49,024 nt of DNA from Methanofastidiosum sp. (lineage in GTDB: Archaea > Methanobacteriota_B > Thermococci > Methanofastidiosales > Methanofastidiosaceae): contig DAOSDU010000013.1 in NCBI GenBank assembly GCA_035362715.1, positions 1-49,024 on the forward strand, given 5' to 3'. Below the pieces are notes generated by a model. It ran no database searches. It was not told the origin of the DNA and was given only the letters and a program-made list of their open reading frames with translations. Shown in pieces: positions 42,408 through 49,024 of this stretch. The stretch's first letter is position 1; the number at the start of each line of letters is the position of its first letter. Made by a program: the position numbers and the translations under genes.

Positions 42408-43697
42408 ATGGAACCAGAAGTTGGAGATGTAATTACAATAAGGAAGGGCGAAATTAGTTACGAAGGAATAGTAATACCCTCCCCAAAAAAAGATTCAATT
42501 ATTATTAAATTACCTAATGGATATAATATAGGTTTTAGAAGAGACTCTGTTAAAATTATTAACGTTGAGAAAAAACAAAAGCCAAAAATTTTTTCTGAAG
42601 TAAAGTTTGAAAAAAGAAAGGATATTCCTGAAATATCTCTAATCTCGACTGGAGGTACAATAGCATCTAGAGTAGATTATGAAACTGGAGGGGTAAGATG
42701 GCTTATGAAACCAGAAGAAATCTTTTTCATGGCCCCTGAACTGTCCGATATCGCAACATTTCGAAATATCTCTTCTCCATTCCAGATAGCTTCAGAATCA
42801 ATGACATTTGAATGTTATAAAATTCTAGCTAAAGAAGCGGCAAAAGAATTAAATTCTGGTTCCAAGGGAATTATTATCACCCATGGTACAGATACGCTTC
42901 ATTATACTTCTTCTGCATTATCTTTTATGCTCCAAAATCTATCAAAACCAGTTTGCCTTGTGGGTGCACAAAGAAGCCCAGATAGGGGAAGTTTTGACGG
43001 TTCTATGAATCTCATTTGCGCCTCATATATTGCCGGGCATTCTGATATCGGAGAAGCAGTAATTGTCATGCATGGAGAAATGGACGATACTTATTGCAAT
43101 GTCCTCAGAGGAACAAAAGTTAGAAAGATGCATTCTACTAGAAGGGATACTTTTAAGCCTATCAATACCTCTCCATTGGCCAAAGTTTCCATGAATGGGA
43201 AAATTGAGAAACTATCTGATTATAGGATAAGAAATGATGAAAATGAAGTATACCCAGATATAGAGATGGAAGAAAGAACTGCTATTATTAAGGCATATCC
43301 AAATTTTAATCCTGAAATTCTTGATTATTATATAGACAAAGGATACAAGGGATTAGTTATTGAGGCATCGGCCCTTGGTCATGTGCCAACTGATACAATA
43401 AATGAGAAGTTCTCATGGGTAGATTCTATTAAAAGAGCAAGAGAAGAAGAAATAATCATTGTTTTTGCTACACAGTGTCTTTTTGGAAGAGTGGATCCTT
43501 TTGTTTACTCGAATGGTAGGATAATGGAGGAAATGGGAGTAATATATGCAGAGGACATGTTACCAGAAACGGCATATCTTAAGCTTTCATGGATTCTGGG
43601 CCATACAAACGATTACTTTGAGGTCAAGAGAAATATGCTTGATAATATGGCTGGCGAGATAAATTACCGCATAAAAGGTGATAAGAATGGACTATAA
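42408..43697 (+). CDS. gatD: Glu-tRNA(Gln) amidotransferase, subunit D
   Basis: GatD is the archaea-specific asparaginase-like subunit that releases ammonia from glutamine for GatE. It has an N-terminal beta-barrel (about residues 1-70) and an asparaginase domain with the nucleophile motif STGGTIASRVDYETGGV and the second catalytic block ITHGTDTLHYT. The 429-residue length is standard. Its final 11 bases overlap gatE. With GatE it makes Gln-tRNA(Gln) from Glu-tRNA(Gln), implying that this organism lacks a glutaminyl-tRNA synthetase. Confidence 0.96.
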   Translation: MEPEVGDVITIRKGEISYEGIVIPSPKKDSIIIKLPNGYNIGFRRDSVKIINVEKKQKPKIFSEVKFEKRKDIPEISLISTGGTIASRVDYETGGVRWLMKPEEIFFMAPELSDIATFRNISSPFQIASESMTFECYKILAKEAAKELNSGSKGIIITHGTDTLHYTSSALSFMLQNLSKPVCLVGAQRSPDRGSFDGSMNLICASYIAGHSDIGEAVIVMHGEMDDTYCNVLRGTKVRKMHSTRRDTFKPINTSPLAKVSMNGKIEKLSDYRIRNDENEVYPDIEMEERTAIIKAYPNFNPEILDYYIDKGYKGLVIEASALGHVPTDTINEKFSWVDSIKRAREEEIIIVFATQCLFGRVDPFVYSNGRIMEEMGVIYAEDMLPETAYLKLSWILGHTNDYFEVKRNMLDNMAGEINYRIKGDKNGL

Positions 43698-45558
43698 GCA
43701 ACTCGGCCTTAAAGTAGGATTAGAGATTCATCAGCAACTAAATACTAAAAGAAAACTATTTTGTCATTGTCCAACAGTTCTTAGAACTGATGATCCTATC
43801 TTTACTGTTGAACGAAAACTTAGACCAACGCCGTCTGAGATAGGCGAAGTAGATGTTGCTGCATTGAAAGAATATATGAGGGGTAAAACCTATATTTATC
43901 AATATTATGATACAAATTGTCTAGTTGAGCTTGACGAGGAACCCCCTCATCTTGTTTCTGACGAAGCTAAAGTAATTGGTGTTGAAGTATCTTTACTTCT
44001 AAATTCTAATATAATTGAGGAAATTCAAGTAATGAGGAAAACGGTTCTTGATGGTTCAAATACTTCAGCTTTTCAGAGGACTATGCTTATCTCAACAGAT
44101 GGACACATCAAGACAAAAGATGGGCCAGTCTCCATTCTCACAGTATGCATTGAAGAGGATGCGGCGAGATTAATTAGCCAAGACGATACTACCAAGACTT
44201 TTAGACTGGATAGATTGGGGATCCCGCTTGTTGAAATTGCAACGGGTCCTGATATATCAAATCCAGAACAAGCAAAAGAGGCAGCCTATATTCTGGGGCA
44301 AATATTAAGGGCCACAGGAAAAGTAAAAAGAGGGCTAGGTACGATAAGGCAGGACCTCAATGTTTCCATCCGAGAAGGAGGAAGAGTTGAACTAAAAGGA
44401 GTTCAGAAGTTAGAGATGATACCTCTATGGGTTGAAAGAGAGATAGAAAGACAAATCAATCTTGTCGAAATAAAAAAGGAATTGGATAACAAAGGTTCTG
44501 AAAAAGACCTTGAATTAAAAATTATTGAATTGACCGATATATTTTCCAACACTTCATCCAAGATTATTGCAAGTTCAATTAAAAAGAACGGCGCTGTCTA
44601 TGGCATTAAATTGAAAAATTTCAAAGGTATACTTGGAAAAGAAATTCAAAAAGGCAGAAGATTTGGAACTGAATTAGCTGACCATGCGAAAACATATGGA
44701 TTATCGGGCTTATTCCACATAGACGAGCTTCCAAATTATGGTATTAGTGTTGATGAAGTTAACAAGATAAAAACTAAATTGAAAATAAATGAACTGGATT
44801 CTTTTGTTATTATTACCGGGAAAGAGAACATCTGCCACAAGGCCTTAGAAGAGATATTTGATAGATGTAAAAAAGCTTTTTCCGGAGTACCGAATGAAAC
44901 TAGAGATGCCTTAGAAGATGGAAATTCTAAATATTCGAGACCTCTTCCAGGTAGGGCAAGAATGTATCCTGAAACTGACATTCTACCATTTACTATCGAT
45001 ACAAAACTAGTAGAAACTATTAGTGAAAATCTGCCTGAAACATTCGATGAAAAGGTAAAGGGATTCGTTTCTAAATATGCACTTAAAAAGGAAGAAGCAG
45101 AAAGAATTGTTTATGAAAATCCAGAACTTTTTGAAAAAGTATCAACCACCCTTGATATAAAATCTACTATCTTTATTAAGGCTTTAGATCTTTCTAAAAA
45201 TTTGGAAAAAGAAGAAGGATATGTAACTGACGACGTAACTCTATACTTGCTTTTTGAAAAAGTATCAAAAGGAATAATTGCAAAAGAAGGTATAGAAGAA
45301 GTTTTGAAGAGAGTATCAAAGGGAGAAGATATTGAAAAAGTTCTGTCAGATTTTTCCTCAGAGAATAGTTCTTTGGATGTTGAATCAGCAATTGAAAGGA
45401 TAATAAAGGAGAAAAGAGATTTTATATTAGAAAAAGGGGATCGTGCAATTTCTCCATTAATGGGCCTATGCATGAAGGAATTCAGAGGAAAAGTTGACGG
45501 AAGTGTAATAAACAAAATATTAAAAGAAAAAATAGAAGAAATTCTCAAATCTTCTTAA
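43687..45558 (+). CDS. gatE: Glu-tRNA(Gln) amidotransferase, subunit E
   Basis: GatE is the kinase and transamidase subunit of GatDE. The GatB-like core is visible in LKVGLEIHQQLNTKRKLFCH, YYDTNCLVELDEEPP, DGSNTSAFQRT, VEIATGPDISNPEQA and GTIRQDLNVSI. The AspRS-like insert unique to GatE follows (KLKNFKGILGKEI, RFGTELADHA), and a helical YqeY-like tail ends the protein. I start at the ATG at 43687, which has AGGTGAT at good spacing; the open frame begins with a GTG at 43678. It overlaps gatD by 11 bases. Confidence 0.96.
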   Translation: MDYKQLGLKVGLEIHQQLNTKRKLFCHCPTVLRTDDPIFTVERKLRPTPSEIGEVDVAALKEYMRGKTYIYQYYDTNCLVELDEEPPHLVSDEAKVIGVEVSLLLNSNIIEEIQVMRKTVLDGSNTSAFQRTMLISTDGHIKTKDGPVSILTVCIEEDAARLISQDDTTKTFRLDRLGIPLVEIATGPDISNPEQAKEAAYILGQILRATGKVKRGLGTIRQDLNVSIREGGRVELKGVQKLEMIPLWVEREIERQINLVEIKKELDNKGSEKDLELKIIELTDIFSNTSSKIIASSIKKNGAVYGIKLKNFKGILGKEIQKGRRFGTELADHAKTYGLSGLFHIDELPNYGISVDEVNKIKTKLKINELDSFVIITGKENICHKALEEIFDRCKKAFSGVPNETRDALEDGNSKYSRPLPGRARMYPETDILPFTIDTKLVETISENLPETFDEKVKGFVSKYALKKEEAERIVYENPELFEKVSTTLDIKSTIFIKALDLSKNLEKEEGYVTDDVTLYLLFEKVSKGIIAKEGIEEVLKRVSKGEDIEKVLSDFSSENSSLDVESAIERIIKEKRDFILEKGDRAISPLMGLCMKEFRGKVDGSVINKILKEKIEEILKSS

Positions 45559-45581
45559 ATTTTTTATCATTTAATTTTACC
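45558..45581 (+). terminator. T-rich terminator after gatE
   Basis: AAATTTTTTATCATTTAATTTT after the gatE stop provides two T-runs without a hairpin; archaeal-type termination is likely. Confidence 0.35.
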
Positions 45582-45616
45582 TACACAATATATTTAAATT
45601 AATAGCTCTCAAAATA

Positions 45617-47038
45617 ATGTGTGAGAGTATGACAGATTTAAGTTTCTTTTTTAATCCTTCTTCTATCGCGGTCATAGGCGCTTCAGATACAGTTGGAAGC
45701 GTGGGCTATGAAATAATGAAGAATCTTACTGAAGATTTTCCCGGAGAATTGTATCCAATTAACATAAAACAAAAGAATATTTTTGGTAAACCTAGCTATA
45801 AAAGCATACTTGATGTGCCTAACAAAATTGAAATGGCAGTTATTGCCATAGCCGCACCATTTGTCAGTGATGTTTTAGAGGAATGTGGTAAAAAAGGCGT
45901 AAAAGGGGTAATTATAGTCTCAGGGGGATTCTCAGAGATTGGAGAAAAAGAAAGAGAAGATAAATTATTAGAAATATCCAAGAAATATGGAATCCGGATA
46001 ATTGGCCCTAACTGTATAGGTATTTACGATAATTTTTCTGGGGTAAATACAATCTTTTTGTCTAAAGATAAAATTTCATACCCTGCTAAAGGCAAAATTT
46101 CATTTCTTTCACAGAGTGGAGCATTTGCAGGGCTTATCTTAGATTGGACAAGTAAGGAAAGAATTGGTATATCTAATGTTGTAAGTTATGGTAATAAAAT
46201 AGATGTAAATGAAGCAGATCTTCTTGACTACTTATGTGATGATGAAAATTCAAAAGTGATTTGTTTATACATAGAAGGGATAAGGCGTGGCCAGAGATTT
46301 ATGGAATCAGCAAAGAGGGTATCAAAAAAGATCCCTATTTTAGCATTAAAATCAGGTAAGACTAAATCAGGAGCTAAAGCCGCTTCAAGTCACACTGGAA
46401 GTCTCGCAGGCGAGGACATAATATATGACTCAGCATTTAAACAATCCCACATAATAAGGGCAAATAATTTTGAAGAACTTTTTGATATGGCCAAAGCCTT
46501 AGAAAAGCAGGTTTTTCCCAAGAGCGATGGGATTGCAATAATAACTAATGCTGGTGGCTTAGGTGTAATGACCGCAGACGCATTGGAGATGAACGGGCTC
46601 CGACTTGCTAATCTAGGAGAAGATACTATAATGAAACTAAAAGAACAGTTTCCCGAAAGAGTAGTTGTCTCTAATCCAATGGATTTAGTGGGCGATGCAG
46701 ATAAAGAAAGGTATGAAGTTGGACTAAAAGCACTTTTAGAGGATAAAGACGTAGGTTTGATTATTGTTATTTTGTTACTTCAAGTTCCCACATTATCTTT
46801 GGACTCTGTTGATACCGTTCTTAATATTAAAAAGAGCTCTGAAAAACCCATGATTATATTAGGGGCAGGAGGAGAGATAATTACTCCATACTTTAAAAAA
46901 TTGGAAGAAGGGGGATTAGCAGTTTACCCGTCCCCCGAGCGAGCAGCAAGAGCAGCATATGCCTTAGTTAATCATGCAATAGTTCGAGGTGATATACATA
47001 GAGAGCGTAAAGAGAATATTGGAGTTTGTAAGGTCTGA
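45617..47038 (+). CDS. acdA: ADP-forming acyl-CoA synthetase, alpha subunit
   Basis: With the beta subunit this enzyme converts acyl-CoA, ADP and phosphate to acid, CoA and ATP, the archaeal way to gain ATP from acetyl-CoA or other acyl-CoAs. The CoA-binding domain starts at SSIAVIGASDTVGSVGYEI, and the ligase domains contain FLSQSGAFAGLILDW and the phosphohistidine segment AASSHTGSLAGEDIIYD (about residues 255-271). The 473-residue length matches the separate alpha chain of Pyrococcus rather than fused forms. A TATA-like element near 45588-45598 suggests a leaderless ATG at 45617; the ATG at 45629 is an alternative. It overlaps acdB by 50 bases. Confidence 0.93.
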   Translation: MCESMTDLSFFFNPSSIAVIGASDTVGSVGYEIMKNLTEDFPGELYPINIKQKNIFGKPSYKSILDVPNKIEMAVIAIAAPFVSDVLEECGKKGVKGVIIVSGGFSEIGEKEREDKLLEISKKYGIRIIGPNCIGIYDNFSGVNTIFLSKDKISYPAKGKISFLSQSGAFAGLILDWTSKERIGISNVVSYGNKIDVNEADLLDYLCDDENSKVICLYIEGIRRGQRFMESAKRVSKKIPILALKSGKTKSGAKAASSHTGSLAGEDIIYDSAFKQSHIIRANNFEELFDMAKALEKQVFPKSDGIAIITNAGGLGVMTADALEMNGLRLANLGEDTIMKLKEQFPERVVVSNPMDLVGDADKERYEVGLKALLEDKDVGLIIVILLLQVPTLSLDSVDTVLNIKKSSEKPMIILGAGGEIITPYFKKLEEGGLAVYPSPERAARAAYALVNHAIVRGDIHRERKENIGVCKV

Positions 47039-47693
47039 AGGTAGAACTTCATTGATGGAACATGAAGCTAAGGAAATTATGAAAGCTTATGGTATTAAAG
47101 TGCCAAAAGAAGGAATTGCAACATCTGAAGAAGAAGTACTTAAAATTGCTAGGCAAGTTGAGTATCCTGTAGTATTAAAGGTTGCATCTCCTGATATCCA
47201 ACATAAAACTGATGCGGGTGCTGTAATTCTTAATCTATCAAAAGCAGAAGATATTTTAGAAGGCTATAGACGAGTACTTGAAAACTCAAAAAAGTTTGAC
47301 CCTACTGCAGATATACGTGGAGTAATAGTCCAGCATATGATGCCAAAACAAAGGGAAGTTATCATAGGAGTTTCCAGGGACAATCAATTTGGCCATGTAC
47401 TTATGTTTGGTCTAGGAGGAATCTTTGTTGAGGTATTAAAAGATGTTTCCTTTAGAATTGTCCCGATAGAACAAGAAGATGCCTACGAAATGATTTCTGA
47501 AATTAAATCCCACCAAATGCTTTGTGGAGTCAGAGGTGAGAAACCTTCTGATATAGATGCACTTGTAGAGATAATACTTAAAGTATCTAAGTTTGTATCT
47601 GATTTCCCTGAAGTAAAAGAACTTGATTTAAATCCAGTTTTTGTGTGTGAAAAAGGTGCAGTCGCTGTAGATGCCTTGATTGTAATAGATTAA
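46989..47693 (+). CDS. acdB: ADP-forming acyl-CoA synthetase, beta subunit
   Basis: This is the ATP-grasp subunit of AcdAB, 234 residues. Typical segments are MEHEAKEIMKAYGIKVPKE, VVLKVASPDIQHKTDAGAV, VIIGVSRDNQFGHVLMFGLG and the final ELDLNPVFV. The annotated start is a GTG at 46989 that lies inside a GGTGAT sequence (46988-46993). An ATA at 46998 falls at normal spacing after this site and would begin just before ESVKRILEF, where relatives begin, so an AUA start is an alternative. The long overlap with acdA indicates coupled translation. Confidence 0.92.
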   Translation: MIYIESVKRILEFVRSEGRTSLMEHEAKEIMKAYGIKVPKEGIATSEEEVLKIARQVEYPVVLKVASPDIQHKTDAGAVILNLSKAEDILEGYRRVLENSKKFDPTADIRGVIVQHMMPKQREVIIGVSRDNQFGHVLMFGLGGIFVEVLKDVSFRIVPIEQEDAYEMISEIKSHQMLCGVRGEKPSDIDALVEIILKVSKFVSDFPEVKELDLNPVFVCEKGAVAVDALIVID

Positions 47694-47694
47694 T

Positions 47695-48456
47695 CTACTC
47701 CATTACTTCATAAAATACATCGTTAAAAGAACCTTTATAATTAGCATTGATTAATGAATAGTAACGTGTCTTTTCAATATACTCATTCGCACTACTTGTT
47801 GGATCAAAAACAACCCAATTTCCTTCATAAAAAAGTTCTACCCAGGCATGGCCAGTATTTTCAGATGTTAGTCCAAATACGACTTTTACATCATCTGGGC
47901 CATATCCTTTAGCCCTAAATAAAGTGCATAATAAGATAGCCTGATCCTCGCAGTCTCCTGTCCTTATCCTAAGAGTTTCTTCTGGTAATTGCCAATATTC
48001 AAATCTATAATCGTAAGTCAAATAATCTTCGACATATTTAATTTCATCACGCACAAACTTGTATATTTGGACAGGATCATTTGTGTTAATGTCATTTGCG
48101 AAAGATTTAATATTATCCGAATCAGGTGTTATGAAGACTGTCATGTCATATTTAATTAATTTTTCATAAGTATTGATCTGTTCTTTAAGACCACTCACAC
48201 TTTGCTCTCTTTCTGATATTTTTGTTTGGAGGTCAGTTATATCCTCTTTTTCAGCTTCAATTCTAGCTTCCATAATCTTTATTTTATCTTGGATATTTGA
48301 TTTTTCTTGAGTATTATAAAAAAGGGTATTTTCCAAACTTTTTTCTTGATTTAGACTATTGGCAAATTGGTAATATCTAATTAAATAGCCTGCAAAAAAT
48401 AGCGAAGCAATTACCATTAATAGAATAATTAATATCTTAAACTGTTTGCTGTTCAA
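47695..48456 (-). CDS. Membrane-anchored transglutaminase-like protein
   Basis: This is a 253-residue protein. One N-terminal membrane helix (about 8-28, ILIILLMVIASLFFAGYLI) is followed by a coiled coil (about 35-100) and an outside-facing transglutaminase-like domain (about 125-250). The catalytic triad is complete: C169 in TGDCEDQA, H203 in TGHAWVEL and D218 in VVFDPTSS. Such archaeal domains are thought to be thiol proteases or amidases, not true cross-linkers. The start is TTG with GAGGT before it. It directly follows a degenerate relative on the same strand (one base apart). Confidence 0.85.
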   Translation of the reverse strand: MNSKQFKILIILLMVIASLFFAGYLIRYYQFANSLNQEKSLENTLFYNTQEKSNIQDKIKIMEARIEAEKEDITDLQTKISEREQSVSGLKEQINTYEKLIKYDMTVFITPDSDNIKSFANDINTNDPVQIYKFVRDEIKYVEDYLTYDYRFEYWQLPEETLRIRTGDCEDQAILLCTLFRAKGYGPDDVKVVFGLTSENTGHAWVELFYEGNWVVFDPTSSANEYIEKTRYYSLINANYKGSFNDVFYEVME

Positions 48457-48457
48457 T

Positions 48458-49024
48458 TTATGACCTCATTAAAGTTTTATCATTAAATCTGTATAATTCT
48501 TGGACACTATACATTTTATAGATGGTATCTTTGGTAAATGAGTCAAAATTATTATTCTCCCTAGGCAAAAGCAAATAGGTATTTCCATTCAATTTGAGTT
48601 CTACCCATATATCTGAAGAAGTTGAATCAAGTAGACTAATCTTTGCCCCAACTACTTCAGCTTCATTTTCTTTAAATCCGGCAGACCTAAGCATAGATAT
48701 GAGTAAAATTATTTTATCTTCATATTGGCCTTTTTTACTATTAATAATATTTTTGGGATAGTTCCAGTAATCAATCCTTCCATTTCGTATAAGTTTTTCA
48801 TCCTTTGAGATCTCATCTCTCGTGTAATTGAATATTGCCCTTGCTTTTTCCGCATTGCCCATGTTAGGTGTAATAATCTGATTTAAAGTCTCTAAGACTA
48901 GAGAATCATTGATATCAACAAAATCTCTTGGATCCTTTGATTCATAAACATTGTAAGAAAAAACTTCTTGATTTAGTTTATTTTGTATCTCAAGAAGAGA
49001 CTTCTCTTCTTCACTTAGATTATT
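48458..49024 (-). CDS. Degenerate transglutaminase-like protein, incomplete at window end
   Basis: The reading frame is open from the stop at 48458 through the last base, so the gene is cut by the window edge. The visible 188 or so residues align by eye with the neighbouring protein: a coiled-coil segment (SEEEKSLLEIQNKLNQE), ITPN, then TRDEIS and the fold core. All three catalytic residues are missing: the cysteine motif reads KGQYED, the histidine motif reads SDIWVEL, and the aspartate region reads LLPREN. The ATG at 48862 is internal. It is probably a non-catalytic partner or paralogue of the downstream protein. Confidence 0.75.
   Translation of the reverse strand, partial: NNLSEEEKSLLEIQNKLNQEVFSYNVYESKDPRDFVDINDSLVLETLNQIITPNMGNAEKARAIFNYTRDEISKDEKLIRNGRIDYWNYPKNIINSKKGQYEDKIILLISMLRSAGFKENEAEVVGAKISLLDSTSSDIWVELKLNGNTYLLLPRENNNFDSFTKDTIYKMYSVQELYRFNDKTLMRS

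Noticed and set aside
45111..45548. 145-residue minus-strand frame inside gatE
   Set aside because: It is a shadow of gatE; its Ser/Phe/Ile-rich composition follows from the antisense of Lys/Glu-rich coding sequence.
1..49024. Mobile element, prophage, CRISPR or defence island
   Set aside because: No transposase, integrase, terminal repeats, spaced repeat array, Cas or restriction genes were seen; the genes are mostly metabolic and house-keeping.

Overview
This window is chromosomal DNA from an A+T-rich euryarchaeon, most plausibly a methanogen-related lineage. The archaeal markers are aTrm56, archaeosine synthase (ArcS), the two-subunit amidotransferase GatD/GatE, membrane-anchored LonB, ADP-forming acyl-CoA synthetase, an archaeal-length PRPP synthetase and TATA-box promoters, many of them leaderless. 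An F420-dependent NADP reductase (NpdG) and a methyltransferase fused to its own corrinoid domain point towards methanogens. Methylated-thiol-reducing Methanofastidiosales-like archaea would fit, but no mcr gene is present to prove it. About 52 protein genes fill the window. I see no rRNA, tRNA, CRISPR array, insertion sequence, prophage or recognised defence system, and no gene-free stretch longer than about 200 bases.

Region by region. 0-4.8 kb: a stand-alone Lrp/AsnC sensor domain with tRNA methylase aTrm56, a membrane-anchored NTF2-like protein with an odd start, 2-oxoacid:ferredoxin oxidoreductase (KorA/KorB) and a nitroreductase. 4.8-8 kb: a secreted acetolactate decarboxylase and a complete polar amino-acid ABC transporter whose promoter carries a 15-bp palindrome. 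8-12.5 kb: a zinc-ribbon membrane protein, a cation diffusion facilitator, a secreted beta-helix protein, a zincin-like HEXXH protein and a SemiSWEET. 12.5-16.6 kb: purB-arcS-YjbQ-inositol monophosphatase as one operon. 16.6-21.6 kb: a peroxiredoxin fold without its cysteine, hisG, a large membrane-anchored TPR protein, Mrp, an MBL hydrolase and acylphosphatase. 21.6-27.7 kb: a KaiC-like ATPase, a PepN-type aminopeptidase, a NUDIX protein, dodecin, a frameshifted alpha/beta hydrolase and a 2H phosphoesterase. 27.7-33.4 kb: aconitase and isocitrate dehydrogenase, small Zn and GNAT proteins, a frameshifted RsgA and a VOC protein. 33.4-38.1 kb, minus strand: prs, an HTH-CBS regulator, a possibly SecB-like protein, the corrinoid methyltransferase fusion and npdG. 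38.2-47.7 kb: lonB, an MBL hydrolase, gdhA, gatD-gatE and acdA-acdB. 47.7-49 kb: two tandem transglutaminase-like membrane proteins, one with its catalytic triad lost; the second runs off the window.

Together the metabolic genes describe amino-acid and 2-oxoacid chemistry. Amino acids are imported. Aconitase, Icd and Gdh connect citrate, 2-oxoglutarate and glutamate. KorAB can make or oxidise acyl-CoA with ferredoxin, and AcdAB can recover ATP from acyl-CoA. NpdG and the corrinoid methyltransferase add F420 and methyl-transfer chemistry. These links are inferred from family membership.

The most noteworthy observations are: two genes (alpha/beta hydrolase and RsgA) each broken by a one-base loss, one exactly at a TTTAAAG slippery heptamer and one at a G5 run with an ATGA stop/start overlap; two GGTGAT ribosome-binding sites followed at normal spacing by ATA instead of ATG; a palindrome plus a transcript hairpin in front of the corrinoid methyltransferase; and the active/inactive transglutaminase pair.
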